Shown in pieces: positions 34,201-47,560 of a stretch of DNA of 64,000 nt (positions within the stretch are counted from its first letter, which is position 1; the number at the start of each line of letters is the position of its first letter). The notes under the pieces are model-generated. The model did no database searches. It had not been told where the DNA came from and saw only the letters and a list, made by a program, of their open reading frames with translations. A program made the translations under genes and the position numbers. The DNA comes from Strix aluco. Taxonomy: Eukaryota > Chordata > Aves > Strigiformes > Strigidae. The DNA lies in the NCBI RefSeq assembly GCF_031877795.1, contig NC_133971.1, forward strand, positions 84,592,446 to 84,656,445, read 5' to 3'.

Positions 34201-37200
34201 GATTTTTATTTTTTTAGATGTTCTCTGTATTTATTTTCATAAGAGTACAGAGGAACAGATGCAAAAAGCAGTGGGGAGCTTGTACAATGTCTTTTCAGTG
34301 CAAATCTCATTTAAACTCTTGTATGTAACTGCATAGAGTACCTGGTACTAATGGCCCCATCGTGTAGGTACAGAGAATAAGTTCTGCAGATCTGTTGATA
34401 ATGTAATGGTCCAGTAAGCCTTTGAGTTCCTACTGTATGCAAAATTCATCAGATTTGATGAAATTTGGGCAGCGTGAGAATATGAGGCCCCAATCACATG
34501 TTACTGTCTTCTCCAGCTATTTGAATGTGCTGTTAACCTGTTTCAGATACACTTTTAAACAATTTGTTGGCATGGTAAATTGCATGAACGTTACTGCAGT
34601 TTTCTTCAGTGCTTCCAAGTGTGTGTCACTTGCATGTGACAATTCAGTTTGTATATTTTAGCAGCAGTTCTTTTAATTACATTCCTTCATTCATTTTCAT
34701 TTTAAACAGTGCTACCATACATTGTTTCTGTGGTCCAGAAGGAACATCAGCATCTTGCTTTATCCTGATCGTGTAGTTGTGTTCCCGTTAAGGGGATGGT
34801 AGTGATTATGTCACTTGCACGTTCAGGACGCTCAGTGTCTAGTCTGGTACAATTTATTAACTGGAGTTACTCCCTTTTTAAAAACCAGCAAAACTTGATC
34901 ACCTAATTAACTGCTATATGTTAGAAGAGCGAAATACTATATTCAGTTACAATTCAGAGACTGTAGTGAAAATGATTCAGAAAGACAATATAGAGACTTA
35001 ACAGAAACATTTGCTAATGGGAAGCTGTTTGCCAGTCACCAGTTGGAGGAAGACTCAAGCCTCAAGAATATTTGTATCCCCTGACTGTGCAAATCTCTTT
35101 GTCTACTAGACACTTAAATAATATTGTAAATTGACTTGAAAGAAATAGTTTTGCCCCTTTTCAGAAATTTTTGATAAAAATAAAGGGCTGAATTAAGGAA
35201 ACCAGCATGAGTGAATCAGACAGATGAAAACTTGAACCTGGATCTGCATAGCCTGGAAAAACAGTTTAGCCATTGCCTTCATGGGCAAAGGGAGTTTGTC
35301 TTTTTTTCTTTTATTCAGCTGAAACTATTAGTGTTATTCCCTCTCAACTTGCAAATAAAATTGACTAAATTAGTTGATTAAACTGATGGTTTTAAACAAA
35401 TAGACTATTGACCTGGTGAGAGAAATTATCCATCTTTCTCTGACATCATGGGAAGCACTCTCTATTTCTTGCATTTTTTGCTGAAAATGAAGTGTGCATG
35501 TTCCTCGAAGAACATATTATACCCTAATTCTGTGTGTGTAGTGATGGAGGCCACTCCTGCTCCTTCCTTCTGCAGGACCAGCAGGGAGTAGGAGGTTTAG
35601 AATAAGAGTGCTTGGCAGAATAGTCTAGCTAATGAGGGTAAAATCTTTTTAAAGATGAGGCAAATCTTTACAACTTATATCTGCAAACAAGCCCCATGTT
35701 GTGGGGCTTAAATCTTGGCATAGAACTTAATCAGTAACGTTTTTGTAGTATTTTGCAAGCAAATGGTCTTTTAGATAGGATGAACATATTTCAGTGTAGG
35801 CTGTCAGCTTCTTCATCTGATAATTAGCAGCTACACGTATTTTGCAGAGGCCCTCCCTACATTTCAGGTTTTAAATTTTGCTGTGAAAGATTGCTCTACG
35901 CTTCATAACAAAAAGACAATTCAAATGTATTGCGGAAGAGAATGCGTGTATACTTACACCCTACTTAATTCTGATGCTAACCAGAGATCACATGCCTCAA
36001 AAAGCATTTCTTTTTACTCTTTTGAATGCTGATATTGCTGGTGGAGCCTAGTATTTTTATAGACTGTATCATTTTGCACATTCTTAAAAGATAAAAGTAA
36101 TTGCAAGTAAGTTGGATTGTGGCTGTTTCACAAAGAGCAGCACTTTCACTAATATGCCCTTGGGGACCATATGCAATTCCTGGTTCCCAGATACTTGACG
36201 AGCAGTTGCAGAGCTTTCCAACAGGAAAAAAATTGCTGTATACAGTTTTGAAGCTTTCAGCTGGAGTAAGCAAGGATGACATTTTGTTGTTTTATCTTCT
36301 GACTTTTGTTTTTAGAGATTTCTTTTTTATTGTTGCCATTGTGTTTTCCCTCTGAAGTTTTGCTGACCATTTCAGTTTTAATAGAATTGAAAGAGCTCCA
36401 ACTGATATAACAGTAAATGCAAGAAATTTATCTGATTAAAGTACTGCTTAATCTCCAGTTGTCTTGCAGAGAAATGCACTCCATGCTGGAATCTGCTGAA
36501 AATTTAAGAGAGGATATGATTTTGAATTTTGATTTTAGAAAACTAAACATACACAACAGCTGTAATGCCACCTTTGCCAAAAGAGTTTCTTTACATTTCA
36601 GTAAACTAACAAGTCTTCTTTTACACATAGTTCAGTGGTGAAGAGCCACGAGCTGCTAAATCTGTGATCACTCAGGGTAGCATCAACATCTGAAACGTGC
36701 CTATGCAGGCTGTGAGCGCTACTGTAAAGAGCTGCAGCAATGCTACTTGGTGATTGGATTGAAAATGAGGAGTGTCAGAACTTTTTAATTATTCACCCTA
36801 TGAAGAAGCCTGTGAACAAGCACATAGTGTTGGGCCTTTTGAACTCCGTATCAAACCCTCATCATGAAAATGATGTGTTCAGCATCTCTGTGATGTGGTA
36901 CATCTGTGGAAGGAGTGCTGCTCTCCAAGCCTCACTAGTACCAACTCTACTAATTTGTTGACTAGCATGGTGTTTATGAAGAGATGTAAGAAATGTAAGT
37001 GTTCCCCTAGTTCAAAAGTTTTTGTTGTCTGTTTTATATATGCATCTTTAAAAAAATCTTCCTGAAAATTGTCATCACAGGTAGGTTTATGTACATACGA
37101 ATAAATAAAATTTTGCTTTAGTACACTACTGTTTTACAAAACAGTGTGTGCTACAATGATGCTGACATTTTTCCCAGCTTTCCTAGAATTTTTTCTCACT

Positions 37201-40200
37201 GTTGCTTTGAAAGTAGCACTTTTAAGTGTCATAGTTCTGACTGCAGTCAGATTTTTGTTTGATTCAATTTCCTTTGCTGTGATTGCCAAGGGAACAGATT
37301 GCTTGCAGTTACTGAGACACATTGTGAATATCTGCTGGTTGGGAGTAACACCAGTGCCACACACGTGTCTGTAGGTTTCCATACCGTATTTGGGTGGCCG
37401 TGATTTTCTGGGTTACTTTGCTGTCTCAGATGCTAAGGCTAAGGATCTTAATTCTGACTGAATTTCGATAAGGTTTCGATAGGGACACTTGAGATCTCAG
37501 CAGATGTGGATGCTGCTGGCATCCTGCAGCAAAACACAGTGCTGCTGTGGGTTTACTGTGCAGTGTCTCCTCTGTACAGCCAGTTCACTCCAAAATGAAC
37601 CAATATAATTAGTGATCTTCCAGAACGTTGCATAATTACTGTGAGAGGTGCACTGAGGTAGGACGTGTTACAAGCAAAGGATGAGGTCTGGCAAATGGTT
37701 GTTCAGGAGTCCAGAAGTTTTTGATGTTCACATCAAAGCAGTTTGGAGAATTTTAAAACTGGCAAGCCAAGAGCTTTATGATAAGTGCCCTCCTTGGTGG
37801 TTTGATCAATAATGAAGTCCAGGTGCATTTCATTATGGTTTTCATCTACAGAATATAGGGTTAAATATGAACTGACTTTGCTGGGCATGTCGTCTAGCTC
37901 AGAGACTCCAGACAAACAAAATAGTAGCCTCAGGGCCTCCCGTGGCTGATACGAAATACGTAATAAAAATAGGCCGCCAAAGGGAATATGACTTTTGTAA
38001 TTATCCTAAGTATTGTATATGCTCCCTAAGGTCAAGCTGCTTTGTCCTTAAAAAAGTGATTGCAGTCTCTCTTTCTAACAGCAGGACGTTATTAATACTT
38101 GTATTACTGCTCCCATTGTGATAGAGACCCATTGAGCTGGGTTGTTCTGTACTGATGGCAGTCAAGACAGATTGCAGGCAAGACAGAAAAGGCAGGAATG
38201 GAAGGATTAAGATACAGAGCAGCAAGGAGGAGAAAGGAGAAAATAAAACAGGCATGGAGCAGGCAGAAAAAAAAAAGAATGTAGACATAAAAAGGGAAAA
38301 ATTGCAACTTGCTGGTGGTTTGTGTGACAGATACGTGTGTGATAGAAGGGAGGTAATCACTCCCCAAAGAAGTATAATTTAAATGCTTCCAGGCTTCTAT
38401 TTAAGTAGAACCCAGGAAAACAAAACATCAGCCAAAACCAAACAAAAACACACACGCATGCACCCCAGGGAGGATGCCAGTTCTCCCAACTAGACTTGGA
38501 GCTAAGCTACAGGAGCTGATGCATCTTCCCTTGACAGCCTCTCCCCTTCCTTCCTTCCTCAGTTTGGAAAATCTCCCTCCCCCTCTGTACAGTGCAGGCC
38601 TATGTGGGGGCAAGAGGAACACCTTACAGATGGATATTTAAATTGCCCATTCAGTCTTTGCTCAGTTCAGATTGCCTTCGTTCATTGTCATAGCACAGAA
38701 TTACTGGGAAGCAGTTGAACATGAAATATTTAAAGCGCTCGGAAAAATAGAACAGGCTTGCCAGACATCACAGATGAGATGGGACTACCCGTATTCTGCT
38801 GTGAAAGCCACTGCCCTGTATGAAGAGCATGTGGGCGACAGGTTTTCTCTGACTTCTTGTGAGACTTCTGCTATGCTTACCTGTTTTTCTGTCATTGCAT
38901 GCTCAGCAGAGCACTTACTGTGTGTGTGCAACTAGGTCACACAAAGCAGGTATGTGTGAGATACCTGGTGTGGCCCGTACCACTGATTGACAGATCTGCA
39001 GAGACACTGTACCTGGAATATATCACATTTCAGATTGTGCTTGCTCTTGTGCAATGCTGGTCATTTGTGGCATGTGCGATTTTGCGTTTCATTGAGATTG
39101 TGCTGAATTCTCACAACCTTGAGTTTAATCTTTTGTTTGTGTCTCCACCGCAGTGCCCTGAGTCCTGAGATGACTTTTCTCTCAATGTGTGAGTCATTGC
39201 TGAGTGTTCAATATCAGTGTCACTTCAGCTGGAGCTGTTGGGGATGGCAGAGGGCTTGCTTTGTGCTAAGTCAGTGACAGGGAGAAGATCTGCTCTGGAC
39301 ACCTTTGCTTGTGTTGCTTATGTCTCCTACAGACCCATATGGGTCACTCCAGGGCTCCTCTCTTTAAAATTCATGCTTACTAAGAGGCTGAGACATGTGC
39401 CTACCATCCAAATAAGCAGAACTGACTTTGATTTACAGTAAAAAAAACTTTCCTCAAATTCTGCTCAGAATTTTTTTCTCTCTGTTGTCCATTTTCTGTT
39501 TGCTTGGTTTCAGTTTTCAAACTAATGATGGCTTCTTCTGTAAACTAACAGTAGCAAATGTCACTCTACTGCTCTACTTTGCTGTTTCTTGTATGTTGTT
39601 CCAATTGTAAGCAGAAACAATGGAGAGCTGAATCCATACAGTGCTGACTCGTTTTCTTCTTGGCCTTGGAAAAGCAAGCGATTTGTTTGCATCTCCTTGA
39701 GGGTAGCTCTGTTTAACAGTCGAAAAGAAAAACAATTTCGCTTGCAGACAGTAATCTCAGAGCTTAGTTTTGTTTGGAAAATCCTTCTCACTTGAAGAGT
39801 GTTTTCCATCATGTTGTGTCGATTTCATTGTTGATCGTGGTTCAAAAAATGAAGTATGAGACTGTAAAGCATTTAGCGTACATCCAGCTATTAAAAACAT
39901 GTACTTCTGGATTTTTTGTTAAACTTAAGTTCTAACCACATCCATTTTAATTGATGATCTGTGCTGGAATTTAAATAAGGTGACATACACAGTGATTGTA
40001 TTCACTGTATTAATATTACCAGCCATTCAGTAGTAAATGCAAATCAAATAGAATTTTTCTCCTTCCTTTTCAAATGAGCTGGGAGCTAAAGTGTGCATAC
40101 GCAATGTTTTAAGTGGGAAAGAGAGGCAAAATCAAAGCTATAATCTGAGTTTTTAATTGGATTGTTCTTGGAGAAAGAATAGGCTTATTAGAAATCAAAG

Positions 40201-43200
40201 GCAAGTTACACTAGAGAGAGAGTTTGGAGAAATATAGGACAATATTCATCCGGGCTAGCAAGTGTGTGACAAACAATAGTCTTTCTATGGAGAAATTAGT
40301 GGTGCATAGCTTATGATGTAAAACAGCAGTATTCATGTTGGTTTTATAGTCTCATTACCCTCCCTTGAGGGGGAAGGTTGGCCACCTAGTTCTCTGTAAC
40401 AAGACATGTAAATCCAAGAAGTTAGATCATACAGTCTGCAAAATGGATGAAGAAATACATGAAGTATTATCATAATATTTTACGAGTAATGGGTAATGCT
40501 GACAGTTTAGAAATCTGTGAAAACACACCGAAAAAAGTATGCTCAGAATTCTTTTTGTAAGAGAGAACAAATAACTTTATTGAATGCGTTATTTCCTTGT
40601 AAATAACTTCCTGCCCAATGTCTCAGTGGAATGTTAATATCTCTATGATCACATTCAACACATTTAATATATGTTGTAAATCTGACATCTTGCCTATTCA
40701 ACAAGATGTTATTATCATACTCAATTTTCATTCTAGAGTTTATTATCATAGCTGCACCAAAAAAGCGGTGTCATTTCCTAAACATTGATCTCTGGAATTC
40801 TGACAAAACCCCTTAGTTTAGAGATTATTGCCTTTGAGAGTTGAAATGAGTTATAATTCAAACAAAAATAGCCAAAGGGAAAATTATTTAATCTTTGTAA
40901 TAGCATCTGTGGGAAGAGAAAAAACGAGTGAAAATGGGGTTGAGGGTCTTTGGTAGATCTTAGTGGTTGAGAAGTAGAGAGTGAGAGAGACAGTTGAGGG
41001 ACCGGGGGTCACTAGAGCTACTGTTTGGTAAATGCTTGATCCTCCTGGGGATATGTGCTTTTAACTGCAGCTGCCTAAGGCAGGAGCAAGGAGCAGTGGC
41101 AGACAGAGATGCTGGCAGTCTGGGCTGGTCTCTGCCCACTGCTTGAAAATCAGTAACATGATGAACCCATCTGTGGTTGGTCTGCTGATCTGCATGATGG
41201 CCCAGTCAGTCTACAGGCAGGCGTTGCCTCAGACTGTGACTCTTGTGGTGCCTCAGATGTTGGCTTCTTGATATGTTACATAATATGCTGCTTATATGGA
41301 AAACAGTATATTTGCTTAGGCAGATGCGGAAAGATTGTTTTGATGTGTGTTTGAATTTTAAAAACTCATTAGGTTTTTTGTGTTTGTTTTGTTTTTCCTG
41401 AAGAAAGTGTATGTGTACTCCACCGGACTTCCTGCTCCCAGGAGGCTACAAATGCATATCCAGAGAGCAGTTAGTGAAACTGCTTTAAGTTTCACAACTG
41501 AGAGATGAGGAGCCTATAGCAAATGGGTCATTGTTTTCTTTTTTGGAATTTTCATGGAAAAATTCTCATTTCAAGCTTTTCTGATTTTATAAATGCAGAA
41601 ACACAAAATGGAATGTGATTAAAAATGGAGAACATGGGATACATTTTTATTCTACCTTGACCTGCTTGCCCTCTAGCTTGCCTAATGGCAAAACAGAAGA
41701 TGCTAAGATGTTACCTCTGAGTGTGTTTTCCTGCCCACTCTCACCCTTCAGTTCCCTACATTTCTTTCTTCCAGACAAAACCCAGTAAATTAGAGATGAG
41801 TGAGGGAGACAGGGGACAACCTGACACTTCCCAGTTTTCAGACCTTTCTGTTAAGAGTCCGCTTTAGGAGTCCAGGCTCAGTCTGTTCTCTCTGTATATG
41901 ACCAATGGGGGAAAGGGAAAGAGTTATCCTTCAGGCCAAGTTAACATGTCCTATTTCCTCTTAGTTTTAAAACTTCTTAAAGAGAAATTAAAAGTTCAGT
42001 GTGATCCAACCTCAGTGAAGAGCTTTACCCACAGAAGTTTTATGAAGACAGACCTGTGTTCCTGGCATCTCTGAGTTCAAAGTAGATTCAGAGTGCATTC
42101 AAATCTTCTCCTTGTATCTGATCTTAAATTAGGTCCTTTTCCTGCAGAAATTTATCTGTGTGGCACCGAAGCTCAAGAAAACTACTTGGCATGCACAAAT
42201 GTGTTTGTAAGACTGGTCCCTTCTTGATTATTCTTAGAAGCTCACCTGTGTTAAAGAATGGCTCTTGGTCCCCTGCACAGACATCAAAGATGCTGTATGA
42301 AAAGATTTGCAGAGGGTTGCATTTCCGTAGCTCTACTGACTGCCCTGGATCCATACCAAAGTGCGTCAGTTTGGGAATTCTTCTTGATAATTCTTCTTTG
42401 CATTCCATGAAAAAAAAGAACGCAAAAAGTTGTTAAAGCAGATTGAATGCATTTTACCAAAGAAGCAAGTTCTCTGCTTGACTTTTCAAGCAGAATTTAT
42501 TGGCTGGAGTCTTGTTTGTGCTGGTTGTGGTCCTCTCACTGACCCATATTTGAGTTGCAGTTTTACTGAGTGGGCCTGGAAGGCTCCTTGACGGTGCCCC
42601 TCCAAATTTACATCAGTGGGAGCACTCTGATCCTGGGAGGACGTTGTTTAAGCTTAGGATAGACTTGCCAGGAGTTGAGTTGTAGTTCTAGATCCTGGGC
42701 TAAATTTCTGTGCTCCTCAAGCAGCCAAATCATGCGAAATTCTGCCTTCAGTTACCCACTAAGGTTTACTATGGGATGTCATTATTAGCTACTTCTCCAG
42801 CTATAAAATTGAGAAAAAAGCCTAATTTATGCCTCACAGAAAAAAGAACTTGATAGCTTACACTGAAGATGTAATGTTCCTGTTATAGCAAAGAAGACCA
42901 CCATAAATTGAATCTTCAAAGAACTTGCTAGAGTTTGTTTACTTATGGTGATTTGCTCTCATTCCAGTTCAACAAAATGCTACTGTTTGAGATAAGAAAA
43001 AATGGTCCTTTTTTAAAATATATTTTTTCATATCCACTGAGAGACAAATTAGATTTTTGTGATGTTTTCTTATGTTGCAAAAATATCCAGAATATTTCCA
43101 CAGTGGGAGTAAGCTAATGGTACATCACTGGAACATCTCCAGTGAAAATAGCTGTGGTGGAGTGAAAAGAACTGCAGAAAACAAGTAGTCAGGAGTAAGA

Positions 43201-44977
43201 ATGGCTAACATGTACATATATATTTATTTACACATCCTTGTTTGCAATATGGGCTGCTGGATATTTTTAAGTACCAGGAAGAAGAGTCTTCAGACATTTT
43301 CATTGACCTTACAGCCATTACAGTTATAAGTTGTTCCAATGAAAAGAAAATTGTTCCAAGAAATTTTCCTTAAGGAGTTGACAAAGATTTAATGCAGGAC
43401 AAATATATTTTCAGGATGAAATAGAGAGGAAACTTTCCTGTGTTCAGATTCTGCTTAACTGTGTATTAGGGCTGAAGACCCTGGCTGTATTCCATATTGT
43501 CCAACTTGTTGCTTTTCTCTGTAGGGCTTCTCTTTTGGATGAAAGAACCAAACAAATATAACAATCATTTTATTAAATGGCATCTTGACCTTGCTTCTTG
43601 GAAATATAATGGCCCAGAGGATGAAAAATTACAGCAAGTGTTTATTACTGAAATCCAGTCTCAGTTGTGAGAAATTAACTGTTTCAAAAGATTCAATATC
43701 CTGCTTGCTACAGTGGGATGCACATGGAAAAAAACTGCAGAGCAACACTGGAGAACTTGAAAAGTCCATGTAATGTCTCGCTCCCAAGGCATGCGATTGG
43801 TGGGATGTGGGAAATGCTTGAGAACATGAGTTTCAGAAGTGGGTCTAATCAAATGCTACTGTCCCTGATTGCCCTGTTAGCTAAACAGGGATGCTGTGGA
43901 GAAGACTTGGACCATGAATCCTTACATCATCCCAAGCTGCCTGGTGATAATGGCAGAGAAAACCAGAGGCTTCCAAAATTTGTGTTTGGAAGTCAAGTGT
44001 CAAACAGCTGGGTATCAATATCTGAATGAAAAGCTACTTTGTTCCTTAAAACTGTAGTTCCTAAGCCCATTTATATAACATGAAAAAATCTGGTTTTGAG
44101 GAAGGCTTCTTTGGAGGAGCAGGTTCTTGATAAATACAGAAATGGCTAAACTGCTGGCTTTACATAAGTTCAAGCTTTTCTTTGTTACTGGAGACAAAAT
44201 GAAGTTTTTTGAAGATACTTTTCCATTTTTTGCCCCATAGCAGGAAGACATTCCCCATTCAGAAGACTCCCTGAAACCTTTCGTGATATCTTTATGAAGT
44301 GTAACTGTTAGTTTCTTGGAGAGAATAATTTTTTTGTGCCCTTCTTACTGAAGTATGAGTTTTACAAGTAAATGAAAGAATTTTTTTTATTATTTGGTAG
44401 CAGCTGTAAAAATGACAAGACACATAGAGCATGGCAGCTTATTTGCCTGCTTCACTCAGACTAGATGCACTATTTTAAAAGACTTTGAGAGGCACAGACA
44501 CCTACTGCTTTTTGCTTGCATGGTTTATAGTAAGCCATTATTGTTTCTGTTTACAAATATTTTTTTTATGTCCATCTTAAAAAGTAAATTTTCCACAATG
44601 TACCTTTGTGTTAAATGCTCCAAGGTAGTTCATATGTTACAGTTGGATTGTCAGTCATTCCCTTTGTAAAGTCAGTGTTTAAATGGAGGATTAGCCTTGG
44701 AGCCCTTAATTTTTCCTTTTATAGCATATAGCTGAAAATCAAAAGGAAGTTATTTATAAACTTAGCACCTCAGCTGTTGAAGTTAGGAAGGTTCTGGCAT
44801 TGTCTTAGCTGTCTGTAATGTCAGGGCATGAATTCCGTTGGAAGAGGTTTAGGTGCAGATATGACAGCATATACACATAAAAATGCTATATAAATTACTG
44901 TCTCATCCAAGACAGCAGGAATACCCCGTGTTTGTTTTCTAGTGTCTGAACAAAAAAGAGTAAAAACCTGTTTTGTA

Positions 44978-45072
44978 GCACCAGTGCAAATTGGATGTAG
45001 CTCCATTGGCTTTGATTGAGCTTCTCTAGATTTATGCTGCTTTAAGTGATGGTGAAAATGAGATTCAGCCCC
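44978..45072. repeat. Ancient amniote palindromic repeat (degenerate)
   Basis: The sequence contains a degenerate inverted repeat: AAATTGGATGTAGCTCCATTG on the left (in part) and, as complement, AAATCTAGAGAAGCTCAATC on the right. It begins near CCAGTGCAAAT and ends near GAGATTCAGCCCC. This layout matches an old repeat common in turtle and crocodilian genomes, in which a GTAACTCCATTGA arm is mirrored and flanked by GTGTAAAT and CAGAATC-type ends. The assignment is from memory of that pattern; the transposon family is not identified. Confidence 0.45.
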
Positions 45073-45258
45073 TGGAATTCAGCTTTCTGAAATGTCTCCC
45101 AGTTCCCTTCAGGATGACGTAATTTGATTGTATTTTACAAGGAATTGTCTAACTCAGCAGTTGTTGCATATAAGCATTTAAGTTCTGGGGTTTTTAGCAC
45201 TTTTCTGTCTCACCATAGATTTTTAAAGTTATTTTTGGTTGTGGGTAATACAGAATTT

Positions 45259-45335
45259 AAAAAAAAAAAAACAACAAAAAAACCAAAAAACAAACCCAAA
45301 AACACCAACCAACAAAAACCAACAAACCAAAGCTT
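45259..45335. repeat. A/C-only low-complexity tract in CCBE1 intron 2
   Basis: About 75 bases almost entirely of A and C with no G (A12, then CAACAAAAAAACC-type units, then CCAACCAACAAAAACC). Strongly strand-asymmetric; it produces the spurious KKKTTKKPKNKPKNTNQQKP reading on the + strand. Confidence 0.85.
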
Positions 45336-47560
45336 GTTTCTTGCATAGTTTGGATAGTCAGCAGTTCTGGGCTGCTTGTAAATAAAGATGTGTCATTTTT
45401 AAAATGTTGGAAATTGTCAATGGACTGGTGTATCTTCACTAGAAAGTATAAGCAGGCCTTTGTATTTATAGCCCTGTCTTGTCAAGATCAGCATAAGTTT
45501 ATTCTCAGCCCTGTGATGCCCCAAGGGATATCCGTTCAGATGCTTCACTCCATCAGTTTTGGTAGGAGTCGAATGCCTACGTATTATCTGAGGACCTGTG
45601 CTCAAGTAAAGGTGTATGGAATAAAAGATTAGTAAGGATGGTTAATTCCTGTATATGCTAGCACTTTGTAACTTACTGACATGAAAAATAATTTTAAAAA
45701 AACAGATTACAAATCTAATTTTAAAATATGATCAAGTCTGTGTTCAATATCTTTGACAAGCCAGGTAGGATGATGCTCTGTATTTCCTCACCCTCAGAGC
45801 ACTCTCCTAGTTCTTCTCTGAATTCTCCTACATTTATCACATTCCTGAACTGCAGAGAGCAGAAAAGACGCTTAATTTTAAGGTTATGTGCACTGCTTCC
45901 AAATGCCAAGGCAGAACATACTCTCTCTTTCCCCTTCTTGATTATCCAAGAGTCTCAGCAGTGGTTTTGATTATGGGGCTCCATTTTTTCCTTCCTAGAT
46001 GTATGACTTCAACTCACACAGTTCTGTACAGATAGCTGCAAAGTTGCCTCAAAGTTTTCTTTTTTATTTGCTTGCAAATATTTTAGCTTTGTTAAACAGT
46101 GCTGCAAGTAAGCAGAGAGATGGAAAACACTTCAGCCTTATCAGGAGTCTGGGGAGAATGTGTAAGTCTGCCAAAGCAGGAATTGGATATGCCCAGAAGG
46201 GACAAGCCTCTGCCAGCACCAGGACATGGCGGGATTACTCTGTCCTCACCACAGTCCCTAGTAGTGTGCTGTGTGACATGGTACCATGGGGGTGAGTCTG
46301 AGAGGAAATTAAAGACATGGATCTGATCACAAATGCAAAGATGCACAGATTTTGAACAGAAAGTTAATCCTGGACCATTTTCATTCTGGGGTGTGTGGAG
46401 TTGGAAATGCAGAGATGCAGGATGAGCATCCCCGAAACCCCATCTGCCACGGTGGGAAAGAGGCAAAACCTTGTTAACTAAATAAGGGGAAAATTATGTC
46501 TTTGAAAACTCTGGGCTTCTTGCTAGAATTCAAAGAGAAACTGAGGCAGGGTTTCCCCTGGGGCATCCAGAACTGTGAGGAAGTGCTCTGAAATGCCCTT
46601 TGTTCAGCAGTCTGAGAAGAGCCAAGGGGTGTGCATCTCAGGGGAGAAAACTGCTTTTTCTGTCTGCTTTAGAGATGTTCACTCTAGTCAGACTTTCTCC
46701 AGTGTTTTCCTAGAGGGATATATGCAATCGCTGGAATGTTTGTGCTTTTCTAACACTCTTGCTTGGTGGATCATCACCTCTGGTACTTAGATGTTTGGGA
46801 ATAAGAGAAAATAAATAGTGGCCAAAACTTGGCAGGAATTGATCCGTAACAGGGATTGCCTAAACCCTTTGCTGTTCCATGTATCATTTAAAGAGGCAGC
46901 TTGTTGTAGGTAAAATAAATTTATCTGGCCCTGTGGAAGTACTGGGGCAATTGTCTCTATGGTGCTGGAGAGGCTCATCAGCTGGCCAAGGCACAAGAGG
47001 AAAGGTCTGGTTACGGGACAGCCTGGAACTGGAAATGAGAAAGGCAAGTGTGGTGTCACAGCATATGCAGTGAAGTGTTTTCAGTAGTGGTAGAAACTTC
47101 TAATACTACTGTGCAAACCCTTGGCAAGACCTCAGCTGGAATAGCCTGTGCAATTCTAGTTGTTAACTTGCAAGGATGAGGAGTCACACCTATGACAGAG
47201 CTTTCAGAAACAGGGACAACCCATGTGATGGGAAGAGGGAAGTGGTTTAGAGATGGAAAGAAGCAACATCCCTCTTGGAAAGGTACAAGCTGGTCCTAAA
47301 TTAAAAGTTATATAGCTATTTGAGTGATGTTGAGTACCAAGCTTTAAGACATTGGTCTTGTTAGGCATAGTGCCATATTCATGTGAAAATCAGCTTCTGG
47401 ATTTGGAACTAGTTTGCACTGGGAAGTCTGGACATGGTGATGAGGCCTTGCAGGCATCTATATGCAAGGTCGTAACTGGGCAAAGTTGTCTTCCCTCTGC
47501 TGCGTAGCTCAGACGCGCTCACTAGCTTGCAAAACTGCACGCGGAGTAATTTTCTTCCTT

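Noticed and set aside
42575..42645. AAATTTACATCAGTGGGAGC as another palindromic ancient repeat
   Set aside because: Only one arm is visible and no inverted partner was found; too weak to call.
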